Positions 52,170 to 61,286 are shown, counted from the first letter of the stretch. The stretch is DNA of 64,000 nt from Bacillota bacterium (GCA_023443225.1 JAEZVF010000091.1:31364-95363), one strand, 5' to 3'. Notes: generated by a model from the sequence alone, not told the origin. Numbers and translations are program-made.

Positions 52170-52666
52170 TGTCCGTTCAATACAAATTGGTAAAATGTAC
52201 AATTAATGGCAAATATACAGAAACAATGATTGATGTTCGTGCTTCCCTCACGGATATGCTGAGGGAGGATTATCGCCTTACCTCTGTAAAGAAAGGTTGT
52301 GAGGTTGGTGAATGTGGTGCTTGTAATGTAATTATTGACGGTGAATGTTATAACTCCTGTATTTATCTTGCAGTATGGGCTGAAGGAAAAAATATAAGAA
52401 CGCTTGAGAGTTTACTTGGACCTAATGGTGAACTTGCGGATATCCAGCAGGCTTTCATTGATGAAACTGCCGTTCAATGTGGGTTCTGTACCCCAGGATT
52501 TATCATGACAGCAGTTCAGATTTTAGAAAGCGGAATAGAATATACGAGGGAAGAACTAAGAAAGCAATTATCAGGAAATCTATGCCGTTGTACGGGATAT
52601 GAAAATATCCTCAATGCAGTAGAAAAAACGATGTTGCGTAGATTAGGAAAGCAAGTAGATGTATAG
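52169..52666 (+). CDS. xdhC: Xanthine dehydrogenase-family [2Fe-2S] subunit
   Basis: A 165-residue subunit with two [2Fe-2S] clusters: the plant-ferredoxin-like site GCEVGECGACNVIIDGECYNSC and the second all-helical site QCGFCTPGFIM with LCRCTGYENI. Its ATG overlaps the stop of xdhB (TAATG) and AGGAGGTG lies upstream, so the genes are translationally coupled. It is the last gene of the operon, followed by a long perfect hairpin. Confidence 0.94.
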   Translation: MSVQYKLVKCTINGKYTETMIDVRASLTDMLREDYRLTSVKKGCEVGECGACNVIIDGECYNSCIYLAVWAEGKNIRTLESLLGPNGELADIQQAFIDETAVQCGFCTPGFIMTAVQILESGIEYTREELRKQLSGNLCRCTGYENILNAVEKTMLRRLGKQVDV

Positions 52667-52720
52667 TATTTCATCATAATTGCTATAAAAATTCTAATTA
52701 TAGATATCAGAAGTGAAGAT

Positions 52721-52792
52721 AATTCAGGCTCTGTGTCAAGTGTGGGGTGGGAATCCTAAGAGTCCCCCTCAACTTGACACAGAGCCTGAATT
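52721..52792. repeat. Long perfect-arm hairpin after the molybdoenzyme operon
   Basis: The 21-nt arms 52721-52741 and 52772-52792 are perfectly complementary and the interior adds a partial G/C stem. It may terminate the operon, although no T-run follows. The right arm contains TTGACACAGAGCCTGAA, similar to the right arm of the hairpin at 21964-22034. Confidence 0.9.
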
Positions 52793-52812
52793 CATCTCTT
52801 CCGGTACATCTT

Positions 52813-52944
52813 TTATTTAAGAATTTTAACAAACCATTGATAGGAATCTATATACCTTTTTCCAAACCGCCTTTTGTGTATAGAAAAACAGCCATATATA
52901 AACACCATTAACAATACAAGCAGTATACTATATTTTATGATCAT
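52813..52944 (-). CDS. 43-residue single-pass membrane protein, function unknown
   Basis: A short gene with AAAGGGGTG 5 nt before the ATG. The product begins MIIKYSILLVLLMVFIYGCF, a clear membrane helix (about 5-20), followed by a basic, aromatic tail (HKRRFGKRYIDSYQWF) that would lie in the cytoplasm or on the membrane face. The positive-inside rule favours a cytoplasmic C-terminus. A cysteine at 19 is not in a good lipobox. It is not recognisable as a known family. It lies between the molybdoenzyme operon (opposite strand) and the flagella-linked zinc protein gene, 244 bp from the latter. Confidence 0.65.
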   Translation of the reverse strand: MIIKYSILLVLLMVFIYGCFSIHKRRFGKRYIDSYQWFVKILK

Positions 52945-53188
52945 ATTGTCACCCCTTTACTTGAAAATTACTTGGTATCTTAACTACTATGATATTATAT
53001 TAATCCATCAACTTCATTATTTTGTTAAGCCGTTGTAAATATTAAGTAAAACATCAGACAACATGGTTTTTCCTATCAAAAATCAATGTAATAACATGAT
53101 ATGTTAAAGGATGAACTTTCATACAATAAAAAGGCGTATATCATATACGCCCCTCAAAGTTTAATATTATTTCCTATTAAGCTAAAAA

Positions 53189-53641
53189 TTAATATTCCCC
53201 TCTTTCGTGCAAACCACTTGTAAAATACCTCATTCGGGCGCCACAATTAGTCTTAGGTGCATCACCTATGGAATAGTCGTTTATTTCCATTGCACTTTTC
53301 ATCTCATTACTCAATGTTACGGCACAGTTACGGCATACTCTTCCGAACTTCAATTGCGTTCCACAAACCTCACAATTTAGAAAGATTGCCGAATCATCTG
53401 ATATAATAAGCCGTCCTTCTTTTAGGTAATTCTTAATTCTTGCTACCCCAACCTTTGTATTTACCGAAACATCCTTAATGGTAGCCGAAGGATGTTCATA
53501 AATAAACTCTTTCACACAATTGAACTGTTTTTCATCTTCAGCTCTGCATGTGAAACAAAGGCATTTTCCTATCCCAGAATATAAAAACATTTTACCACAT
53601 CTTAAGCAAGACTGTAGTTGAGTATTTGCATTGCCTGACAA
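53189..53641 (-). CDS. Flagellar operon-type zinc protein (YvyF-like)
   Basis: A 150-residue protein with a TTG start and AAAGGTGATC upstream. Three cysteine pairs form zinc knuckles: CLRCG, CLCFTC, and CEVCG with CRNC. Between them lies a helix-turn-helix-like segment (ATIKDVSVNTKVGVARIKNY). The layout matches the YvyF/TIGR03826 family, usually encoded just upstream of flgM in Firmicutes flagellar operons and thought to have a regulatory role. Here it stands apart from flagellar genes within this window. Confidence 0.75.
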   Translation of the reverse strand: MSGNANTQLQSCLRCGKMFLYSGIGKCLCFTCRAEDEKQFNCVKEFIYEHPSATIKDVSVNTKVGVARIKNYLKEGRLIISDDSAIFLNCEVCGTQLKFGRVCRNCAVTLSNEMKSAMEINDYSIGDAPKTNCGARMRYFTSGLHERGEY

Positions 53642-53996
53642 TTGATCACCTTTTTCTTTAGTGTATTAAAATTATATATATACTACCACTTTTTGCCTTT
53701 TATTTCAAGCTTTTTTCAGAAATTTGACCAATGCTCTTCAAAATATAACTACAATTTATTAATTTCTCGTTCCCCAACATTATAAAATCATAAGGATTCA
53801 TTAAGATCAGCTAATCGTATTTTTATATCCTGCATATTGTATTAAGATTAAGGGCAGAAACTAAAAAATCGGTTCTGCCCTTAATAACCATGGTAAGTTT
53901 TATTTTTAGTAAAGAGTTCAGTACTTGAAATCTTATAGTCCTTCACCAATGAAATGTTCAACCTGTTTCATGTAGGAAATCCGCTATTCGTTACAC
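53642..53996. other. Intergenic region with one hairpin
   Basis: About 350 AT-rich bases between the zinc protein gene and the end of the alpha-xyloside operon. Apart from the hairpin at 53847-53885 and the presumed promoter of the zinc protein gene I see nothing firm. A 12-codon minus-strand frame beginning MKQVEHFIGEGL has no ribosome site. Confidence 0.4.
53847..53885 (-). terminator. Terminator-like hairpin of the alpha-xyloside operon
   Basis: The arms 53847-53859 and 53873-53885 pair perfectly over 13 bp with a 13-nt loop. It lies 110 bp behind the last dehydrogenase gene. The T-run after it is poor, so termination may be partial. Confidence 0.7.
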
Positions 53997-55022
53997 TTAT
54001 TCCTGTACATTGATAATTACTTTCATCGTAGTTTCACGATTAGCTTCAATGTACTGATATGCTTTTAAATAATCCTGAAAGGCAAAATGTTTTGATATCA
54101 ATGGATGTAACTTTACTTTTCTTTCCTTAACCAGTTGAATTGCATCAATATAATCCTCATTGCGATACATCATGGTCGTATTTAAATCCAGTTCATGATC
54201 ATTTAATACTGCCAGATCGACTTGTGCCATTCCGGCAAACACAGCAACCAAAATAATCATGCTTCCTTTACGTGCATATTTTATTGCCTGTCCAATGGTA
54301 ATATCATTTCCAGCACAGTCATAAATGACATCTGCCTTATCCGGTCCAAAACTCTGAATCATTGCATCACCAAAATCATTTACCTTGGTGTTAATACAAT
54401 ACTCTACTCCGCATTCTTTTGCTTTAGATAAACGCAAGTCACTTACATCTGTGATCATGACACTTTCTGCACCCATTCCCTTAGCCACCTGTGCCACCAA
54501 AATTCCAATAGGACCGGCTCCAAGAACTGCTATCTTCAAGCCTTTAACATCGCCTGCCTGCCTTATGGCATGTACAGCAACTGCAAGAGGTTCAATCATT
54601 GCTCCCTCGTCAAAGCTCATATCATCCGGCAGCAGCGTCACCTTTTCTGCATCTACTGCAAAAAAATGAGATGCTACTCCGGTTGTCTGAAAACCCATGA
54701 CTTTTAACTCTTCGCAAAGGTTGTATTTACCATGACGGCAAGGATAGCATTCGCCACATACTACCTGAGGCTGTAGGGTTACTTTTTGTCCTACTTTAAA
54801 TCCAGTTACCTTTGCACCCAAGGATGCAATTTCACCAGACACTTCATGTCCTTGTGTAACCGGATAAGAGGTAAAAGGATGTTCTCCATGAAACACGTGA
54901 ATATCTGATCCACAAATTCCGATTTTCATAATTTTAACTAAAACCTGATTCTCGTTAATCTTTGGAATTGGAACTTCATTAAATTCAATTACACCTGGTG
55001 CTGTCATTACTTGTTGTAACAT
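53997..55022 (-). CDS. Zinc-dependent medium-chain alcohol/polyol dehydrogenase
   Basis: A 341-residue MDR-family dehydrogenase. The catalytic zinc region has GICGSDIHVFHG and TQGHEVSG; the structural zinc is bound by four cysteines in VVCGECYPCRHGKYNLCEE; the NAD(P) fold has VLGAGPIGILVAQVAKGMGA followed by ITDVSDLRL, where the Asp favours NAD. The closest general relatives are sorbitol, threonine and galactitol-type dehydrogenases. It is the last gene of the alpha-xyloside operon, 33 bp behind a second dehydrogenase. The substrate is likely a sugar or polyol derived from the imported oligosaccharide (inference). AGGAGG precedes the ATG. Confidence 0.88.
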   Translation of the reverse strand: MLQQVMTAPGVIEFNEVPIPKINENQVLVKIMKIGICGSDIHVFHGEHPFTSYPVTQGHEVSGEIASLGAKVTGFKVGQKVTLQPQVVCGECYPCRHGKYNLCEELKVMGFQTTGVASHFFAVDAEKVTLLPDDMSFDEGAMIEPLAVAVHAIRQAGDVKGLKIAVLGAGPIGILVAQVAKGMGAESVMITDVSDLRLSKAKECGVEYCINTKVNDFGDAMIQSFGPDKADVIYDCAGNDITIGQAIKYARKGSMIILVAVFAGMAQVDLAVLNDHELDLNTTMMYRNEDYIDAIQLVKERKVKLHPLISKHFAFQDYLKAYQYIEANRETTMKVIINVQE

Positions 55023-55055
55023 AGTTACCTCCTGAATATGTATGAATTAATTCTA

Positions 55056-56084
55056 CTATTTCCATGGGCTAATAATATATTTTCCTTTTGCTCTCATTTC
55101 CGGTGATTTCAGTACTTCATTGAGTTCATCCAACCCCAGGCAGCCACAGACCATGGAACGAACATCTACTTTTTTAGCGTTGATTAGATCAAGTGCTCTC
55201 TGTTGAGTATAGGGATTAATAAACGATGATTTTAGCACAATCTCTTTTTCAAAAAATTCAAATGGCTTAATATCTACAGTTTCATCCGGTTTTGTAAGAC
55301 CGAACATCATAACTGTTGATTTCTTTCCAGCAAATCCAATAGCTTGTTTTATTGTTTCAGGTAAACCGGCACACTCTATCACGGTGTTTATTCTGCTTAC
55401 TTGCTTTTCCTTTAGTATCTTAGATACATCCTCATGAATGGAGTCAATACAAATATCTGCACCAAGTTTTCTGCCCATTTCCCTTTTAACAGCAACCGGT
55501 TCAAGCAGGATAATCTTGTAAGCTCCTGCCAATTTTGCCAGCTGAATCATTAATTGACCAATCATGCCGCCGCCAATCACCATTACCACACTTGATGGTG
55601 TTATATCACACATATCAATACCGTGTAAACAACATGCCAGAGGTTCTGTCATAGCACCTTCTTCAAACGTTGTTGTATCGGCAAGATGATATACCTGTGA
55701 TTGTTTCACTACACAATATTCTGCAAATGCACCATTGCTAGTGGTTCCAATACCTACCATACACTCACAGAAATGTCCTAATCCGCTTCGACAATAATCG
55801 CAATTTCCGCATAGCTGATTCGGATCCACACACACTCTGTCTCCTGCTTTAAAGGAGGATACCTTACTCCCTACTGCTTCTACAACACCTGCAAACTCAT
55901 GCCCAAGTATGGTTGGTGGTGTGGTATCCGCTGCCCCCTTGTCACCTTCATAAATATGTACATCTGTCCCGCAAATTCCACAGGCCATCACCTTAATTAG
56001 AACTTCTTCTTCTGAAACTTCAGGCTTTTTCCATTCTTCCACTCGAATATCATGTTTACCATAAAAAACTGCACTCTTCATCAT
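55056..56084 (-). CDS. Second zinc-dependent medium-chain dehydrogenase
   Basis: A 342-residue paralog-like neighbour of the preceding dehydrogenase. Catalytic zinc: ACGICGTDVHIYEGDKG and ILGHEFAGVVEAVG. Structural zinc: QLCGNCDYCRSGLGHFCE. Cofactor loop: MVIGGGMIGQLMIQLAKLAGA, with ILLEPV where Glu instead of Asp follows the second strand, also consistent with NAD. It resembles 2,3-butanediol/sorbitol-type enzymes. It starts 25 bp behind the alpha-xylosidase. The pair could oxidise and then reduce related sugars, an epimerising route (inference). GGAG precedes the ATGATG. Confidence 0.87.
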   Translation of the reverse strand: MMKSAVFYGKHDIRVEEWKKPEVSEEEVLIKVMACGICGTDVHIYEGDKGAADTTPPTILGHEFAGVVEAVGSKVSSFKAGDRVCVDPNQLCGNCDYCRSGLGHFCECMVGIGTTSNGAFAEYCVVKQSQVYHLADTTTFEEGAMTEPLACCLHGIDMCDITPSSVVMVIGGGMIGQLMIQLAKLAGAYKIILLEPVAVKREMGRKLGADICIDSIHEDVSKILKEKQVSRINTVIECAGLPETIKQAIGFAGKKSTVMMFGLTKPDETVDIKPFEFFEKEIVLKSSFINPYTQQRALDLINAKKVDVRSMVCGCLGLDELNEVLKSPEMRAKGKYIISPWK

Positions 56085-56109
56085 CTACTTCGTCTCCAAC
56101 CTTCTAAAA

Positions 56110-58113
56110 TTAACGGATTCTTACCTTGCTTCCTTCTTTTATAAACAACGGAATCTGCTCAATTGGTGCATCTACCGAAATAGATTGTCCGCCCTCATAG
56201 AGTTTACCGGTCCATATATTCTTCCACTGTACTCCTGCCGGCAGGTAAACTTCTCTCTGTCTTTGCTTCTCATATAAAATCGGAGCAACCAGAACATCTC
56301 CACCAAATAAGAATTCATCTTCCACTTCCCAAGCATGAGAATCCTGTGGGAATTCATAAAATAATGTTCTCATCACCGGTGTACCCTTTTCATGAGCTTC
56401 TTTCATCAGGCTTCTAGTATAATCTCTCATGTTTTCACGCATTTGCAAATATTCCTTGCATATTTCATAAGCTTCCTCACCAAAGGACCATACTTCATTA
56501 TCCGCACCGGATAGACAAGTTGCACCACCGGTTGTACCATATTGCGGCTTCATAGGCTGCCTCTCCCCATGTAATCTCATAACCGGGCAAAATGTACCAT
56601 ACTGGAACCAACGAACCAAAAGTTCTCTGAATTCCGGTTCATCCGGATTGCCACCATGGAATCCTCCGATATCTGTTGTAAACCATGGGATACCTGCCAA
56701 CCCCATATTAAGTCCTGCTGCTAACTGGTTTCTTAAACTAAAGAAGCTGGAATGTATATCCCCTGACCATACGAGTGCTCCATATTTCTGTGACCCGGCC
56801 CATGCGCAGCGTAACAGATTCACAATATTTTCTTGTCCTTCTGCTTTCATTCCATCAAAAAATGTCTTTGCATACAGTTTCGGATAGATATTGCCGATCT
56901 GAACATTCGGTCCCAGATGATAGCGGTAATTATCAAAATCATATGCTGAATATTCCGGCTCTGCTTCATCCAGCCAAAACAATTTAATTCCCTTATCATA
57001 GTAATTCTGTTTTGCTTTATTCCAAACATAATCCCTTGCTTCCGGATTCGTAGCATCATAATGTACCGTATTGCCCTGGAACGGCATCACGATTCTAAAA
57101 CCACGATCGGTGCGGATTAAGTATCCATTTTCTTTCATCTCTTTAAAATTCTCACTGCGATAATCCACCGTGGGCCAAATAGATACCATCAGTTCAATTC
57201 CCATTTCTTTCAGTTCTGCAATCATTGCGTCAGGATCCGGCCAGTAAGTTAAGTCAAATCTCCAATCCCCTTGTGCCGGCCAATGGAAATAATCGATGAC
57301 AATTACATCAATCGGTAAGTTTCTCTTCTTATATTCTCTTGCAATGGACAATAATTCTTCCTGTGTCTGATAACGAAGCTTGCACTGCCAGAAACCAAGA
57401 CCATACTCCGGCATCATGGGTACTTTTCCAGTAACACATGCATATGCTTCTTCAATTTCTGCCGGAGTGTCACCTGCCGTAATCCAGTAGTCCAATTGCT
57501 TTGATGATACTGCATGCCATGTCGTGATATTTTTACCAAAGGTTACGCGTCCTACTGCTGGATTATTCCACAGAAAACCATATCCCAAAGAGGAAACTGC
57601 AAATGGAACCGATGCCTGAGAGTTTCTTTGTGCAAGCTCTAAATCAACACCCTTTAAGTTTAAATATGGCTGCTGATATTGTCCCATACCGTATATTTTC
57701 TCTGCCGGATTAGAAACAAATCTCATGGATATTTCATAATCCCCTCCTAAAATAGGACGAAACTCCCTTGCATCAATACCAAGTGCACTGCAATAATCTG
57801 CCTGTAAATCAAGACGGTTTCTAATGTATTCATCTAATAAAATCTCACCCTTTTGGTTATATAATGTCATTCTTCCAAAATTAGAGATGGTAGCTTTTAT
57901 TTTGCCATTCACTATAGTCGCCAGTTTTTCTGTGATGGTAATGTCCGTCACACACTCTGCTACTGGCTCGGTCAATGCCCAATCTTCAAGCAGCATTTCT
58001 GCCATCTTTGTAGAACGCACACGGAAGCTATTCTCTCCCCATGGTTCTATCCACATTTTTTCTGCATCATAACGAAACACTAACTTATTTCCTTCTTGTT
58101 TAAAACAGCTCAT
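56110..58113 (-). CDS. GH31 alpha-xylosidase
   Basis: A 667-residue intracellular glycosidase. The nucleophile is D382 in IKLFWLDEAEPEYS and the general acid is probably D452 in VWSGDIHSSF. The LDEAEPE version of the catalytic loop and GDWRFDLTYWPDP upstream point to the XylS-like alpha-xylosidase branch rather than alpha-glucosidase, though other GH31 specificities cannot be excluded. GGAGG 5 nt before the ATG at 58113 fixes the start (the frame is nine codons longer). It follows the MalG-type permease by 43 bp. It would remove alpha-linked xylose from xyloglucan oligosaccharides after uptake. Confidence 0.88.
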   Translation of the reverse strand: MSCFKQEGNKLVFRYDAEKMWIEPWGENSFRVRSTKMAEMLLEDWALTEPVAECVTDITITEKLATIVNGKIKATISNFGRMTLYNQKGEILLDEYIRNRLDLQADYCSALGIDAREFRPILGGDYEISMRFVSNPAEKIYGMGQYQQPYLNLKGVDLELAQRNSQASVPFAVSSLGYGFLWNNPAVGRVTFGKNITTWHAVSSKQLDYWITAGDTPAEIEEAYACVTGKVPMMPEYGLGFWQCKLRYQTQEELLSIAREYKKRNLPIDVIVIDYFHWPAQGDWRFDLTYWPDPDAMIAELKEMGIELMVSIWPTVDYRSENFKEMKENGYLIRTDRGFRIVMPFQGNTVHYDATNPEARDYVWNKAKQNYYDKGIKLFWLDEAEPEYSAYDFDNYRYHLGPNVQIGNIYPKLYAKTFFDGMKAEGQENIVNLLRCAWAGSQKYGALVWSGDIHSSFFSLRNQLAAGLNMGLAGIPWFTTDIGGFHGGNPDEPEFRELLVRWFQYGTFCPVMRLHGERQPMKPQYGTTGGATCLSGADNEVWSFGEEAYEICKEYLQMRENMRDYTRSLMKEAHEKGTPVMRTLFYEFPQDSHAWEVEDEFLFGGDVLVAPILYEKQRQREVYLPAGVQWKNIWTGKLYEGGQSISVDAPIEQIPLFIKEGSKVRIR

Positions 58114-58156
58114 AAGTACCTCCATTGCCGTAAGCGGCATCTTCTTTCTTGTTTTT

Positions 58157-58993
58157 CTAGCCTTTCACGGAACCGCTCACCAGTCCGCTGACGATATGTT
58201 TCTGCATAGTTACAAAGATAAAACATGTTGGTAAGATTAACAAAACACCATAGGCCATGATACAGTTCCATTTGGTTCCATACTGATTCATAAAATTATA
58301 GATTGCTGCCGTCATTGGTCTCATATCTATATTTGTATTAAAGGTCATGGAATATGCCAAATCATTCCACGACATAACAAAGCTAAAACACCCTGCTGTA
58401 ATTACTGCCGGTTTTGATATAGGAATTGCTATTCTTAAAAATGAGGAAAAGGTGTTACAGCCATCTATTTTTGCTGCATCTTCCAATTCCTTAGGCATAC
58501 TTAAAAAATTAGGTCGGAGTAATAAAATCGTAAACGGAATGGAAATCGTAGCAGTTGATAATATTGGAGCCAGATAAGTATTTAAAATCCTTAGTTTTGA
58601 AAAAATTAAAAATAAAGGTGTCAGAACCAAAGATGCAGGCAGCATCTGTGTCACTAAAAAGATTAGTACAAAGAATTTCATACCTTTTACACGAAATCTA
58701 GCCAAACCATATCCTGCTGGAATTGAGAGACACATTGAGAGGAGCATGGAACCGCATGCAATAACAATTGAATTCTTCAATGGTCCCAGTAAATCAGATA
58801 ATTGATCCTTATAAGCTTTTAATGTAAATTGCTGTGGCCAAAAGGTTGGTTTGCTTAAAAAAATCTCACCATCTAACTTAAATGAATTTGATACAATCCA
58901 ATAAATAGGAAATAAAAAAACTATAGCAATTAATACTCCTAATATATTTAACACTATATTTCTTTGGCGTTCGTTTAAATAAACTTTTTTCAT
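58157..58993 (-). CDS. Sugar ABC transporter permease, MalG type (system iii)
   Basis: A 278-residue CUT1 permease with six helices and the EAA loop PKELEDAAKIDGCNTFSSFL around residue 170-190. Its ATG lies 1 nt behind the stop of the MalF-type gene, with GAGGTG inside that gene's end. It ends 43 bp before the alpha-xylosidase gene. As in system i, no ATPase gene is in the cluster. Confidence 0.92.
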   Translation of the reverse strand: MKKVYLNERQRNIVLNILGVLIAIVFLFPIYWIVSNSFKLDGEIFLSKPTFWPQQFTLKAYKDQLSDLLGPLKNSIVIACGSMLLSMCLSIPAGYGLARFRVKGMKFFVLIFLVTQMLPASLVLTPLFLIFSKLRILNTYLAPILSTATISIPFTILLLRPNFLSMPKELEDAAKIDGCNTFSSFLRIAIPISKPAVITAGCFSFVMSWNDLAYSMTFNTNIDMRPMTAAIYNFMNQYGTKWNCIMAYGVLLILPTCFIFVTMQKHIVSGLVSGSVKG

Positions 58994-58994
58994 A

Positions 58995-59891
58995 TTAGAT
59001 CACCTCGTCTTTCGAGATTGTTTTCAAATAAAGTAATGCTACAAAGAACAAGCATACAAACAATACATTTGCAACCGCTGCTCCTTCACCAAAATGAAAC
59101 AACTGGAAAGACAACTTATAAGAGTAGGTTGACATAACCTCTGTTGCATCCACCGGACCGCCGCCCGTCATTACGTAAACCAAATCAAACACTTTAAATG
59201 TATAAACAAATCCAAGTACTAAAACAGACATGATTGTCGGTTTTAACAGCGGTAATGTTATCTTTGTAAAGCGTTTAAGAGAATTAGCTCCATCAATATT
59301 AGCTGCTTCATAAACGTCTGTCGAAATATTATTTAAACCGGTTGTCAGAAGTAACATATTAAATGGAATTCCAACCCAGGAATTTGCTATGATAAGGCCC
59401 CACATAGCTGTATTACTATTTATCAGCCAACCAATCGGTTTACTAATAATATGTAAATTCATAAGTATCAAATTAACAATTCCGTTACTTTCTGCAAACA
59501 TAAACTTAAATACTAATGCTGTTACCGTAACCGGAAGCATCCAACTGATTACTATAAAGCCACGAATGGGTTTTGATAACGTAAATTTCTTAGAAAAAAA
59601 CATTGCAAATAAAAATCCTAATGTAAATTGAAATACCAAGCAAAATACTGTATAGAAAAAGGTCTGTCTGATAGCTTTAAAAAAAGTTGGTTCTAAGATT
59701 ATGTTCTTATAATTATCCAGACCGATAAAATCTCGAACTGCACTAGCAAGTGTTGTAGCTGTTACATCCTGAAAACTGATGATCCAGTTGTATATAATTG
59801 GATAACCAATAAAAATCAGCATATAAAGCACTGCCGGTAAAATGAAAAAATATCCGATTACTTTCTCTCTTTTTTCTCTTTTTGACTGCAT
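58995..59891 (-). CDS. Sugar ABC transporter permease, MalF type (system iii)
   Basis: A 298-residue CUT1 permease with six helices and the EAA loop VYEAANIDGANSLKRFTKI. Two ATGs lie close together; AAAGGA is 8 nt from the second (59891) and only 2 nt from the first (59897), so I choose the second. It follows the binding-protein gene after an attenuator-like hairpin. Confidence 0.92.
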   Translation of the reverse strand: MQSKREKREKVIGYFFILPAVLYMLIFIGYPIIYNWIISFQDVTATTLASAVRDFIGLDNYKNIILEPTFFKAIRQTFFYTVFCLVFQFTLGFLFAMFFSKKFTLSKPIRGFIVISWMLPVTVTALVFKFMFAESNGIVNLILMNLHIISKPIGWLINSNTAMWGLIIANSWVGIPFNMLLLTTGLNNISTDVYEAANIDGANSLKRFTKITLPLLKPTIMSVLVLGFVYTFKVFDLVYVMTGGGPVDATEVMSTYSYKLSFQLFHFGEGAAVANVLFVCLFFVALLYLKTISKDEVI

Positions 59892-59910
59892 ATTCATTTT
59901 CCTTTCTTAA

Positions 59911-59961
59911 AACAAAAGCCTCACCACATTACAATCTATCATTGTTTACGTGATGAGACTT
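59911..59961 (-). terminator. Attenuator-like hairpin after the binding-protein gene (system iii)
   Basis: The arms 59916-59927 and 59950-59961 pair over 12 bp with wobbles; on the minus strand TTGTTTT follows. Its position matches the hairpins of systems i and ii. Confidence 0.78.
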
Positions 59962-59981
59962 CTATTTCATATTTCTTCTGT

Positions 59982-61286
59982 CTATTCAGTCTCTGTTAAC
60001 GCATCTATTTTTGCTTGTGCATCTGCCATAGCTGTATCAACATCTTTTTGTCCTGTAAGTACTTCCTGCTCAGCTGTATAAATTGCTGCTGAGATCTCAG
60101 GCCATTTTGGTGAAGGACCGCGAGACTGTGCATCTGGCATTAATTCAGCAAACACCGCACTCTTAGGATCATTTGCAAACATAACCTTAACATCTACGTC
60201 AGATCTTGGTGAGAAACGTCCGATGGAAGAACAAATCTTCTGCGAATTATCTTTGTTCGTCATATAAGTAAGGAAAGTCCAGGATGCTTCTACATTAGCG
60301 TTTTTACAAATTGCTACATTTTCTCCACCTAATACAGATGCGTAAACACCATCATCTGATTTCGGTACTTTAGTAACTCCATATTTCAAATCAGGAGCAT
60401 CATCTGCTAATCCGGAGAATTGCCATGGTCCATTAATCATCATTGCAGCCTGTCCTGATGCAAATTGTTTTTCTGCATCTGCCTGTGTCCAGTTTACGCA
60501 TTCTTTACTGATATATCCCTTTTCAGCTAAATTGCTTAAATAAGTTAAGGATGCTTTTGAGCCTTCTGAAGTTAAGTCCGTAACACTTCCGCCGGAAGAA
60601 AGTAACCATGGCATATACTGGAAGGTGCCTTCTTCATTTCCAATTGCAGAAATAGCGAGGCCTTTTACGGTATCTGTTGTTAACTTTTCACACGCTGCTT
60701 CTAACTCACTCCAAGTTGTTGGAACTTCTACGCCAGCTGCAGCTAGCATTTCTTCATTATAGAATAAACCTAAGCAGTTATTCCCCCAAGGGATACCGTA
60801 TAGTCTACCTTCATATTTGCAGGAGTTTAAAGAACCATCTAAGAAGTTTGCTTCATCCCAAGAATTATATAGGTCAGTAATGTCCTCGAAAACTCCCATG
60901 GACGCATAAGAGTTATGGTCTGGATTATCAACCATACCACAATCCGGAAGTTCTCCTGATACAACACCGATGGTATACTGCTTCATCAGTTCTTCTCTAG
61001 GTATGTACTGAGCATCTACAAAGATCTCATCTTGAGACTTGTTAAATTCATCCACTGCTTCCTTTACATATTTTCCTTCTTTGTCCTCCGACATATAATG
61101 CCAAAATGTAATTTCTGTCTTTCCGTCTTTACCTGTTGCTGCTTCCTTACTAACAGCAGCTGTTTCTGTTGTTTCTGTTTTTTCTGTCGTTTCTTTGCTT
61201 CCTGTTGTTGCTGTACTTTTACTACAGCCTGCTAGCATTACTACACTCATAGCTATTGCTAGATATGCCCCAAGTTTTTTTCTCAT
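59982..61286 (-). CDS. Sugar ABC transporter substrate-binding lipoprotein (system iii)
   Basis: A 434-residue CUT1 binding protein. The lipobox is MLAGCSKS (Cys about 21), then a Thr/Glu-rich linker to about residue 50, then EITFWHYMSEDKEGKYV and other SBP-1 segments (VPTTWSELEAACEKL, FASGQAAMMINGPWQFSG). The gene begins the transporter operon with GGAGG before the ATG. The alpha-xylosidase gene in the operon suggests xyloglucan or isoprimeverose-like oligosaccharides as ligand (inference). Confidence 0.9.
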   Translation of the reverse strand: MRKKLGAYLAIAMSVVMLAGCSKSTATTGSKETTEKTETTETAAVSKEAATGKDGKTEITFWHYMSEDKEGKYVKEAVDEFNKSQDEIFVDAQYIPREELMKQYTIGVVSGELPDCGMVDNPDHNSYASMGVFEDITDLYNSWDEANFLDGSLNSCKYEGRLYGIPWGNNCLGLFYNEEMLAAAGVEVPTTWSELEAACEKLTTDTVKGLAISAIGNEEGTFQYMPWLLSSGGSVTDLTSEGSKASLTYLSNLAEKGYISKECVNWTQADAEKQFASGQAAMMINGPWQFSGLADDAPDLKYGVTKVPKSDDGVYASVLGGENVAICKNANVEASWTFLTYMTNKDNSQKICSSIGRFSPRSDVDVKVMFANDPKSAVFAELMPDAQSRGPSPKWPEISAAIYTAEQEVLTGQKDVDTAMADAQAKIDALTETE

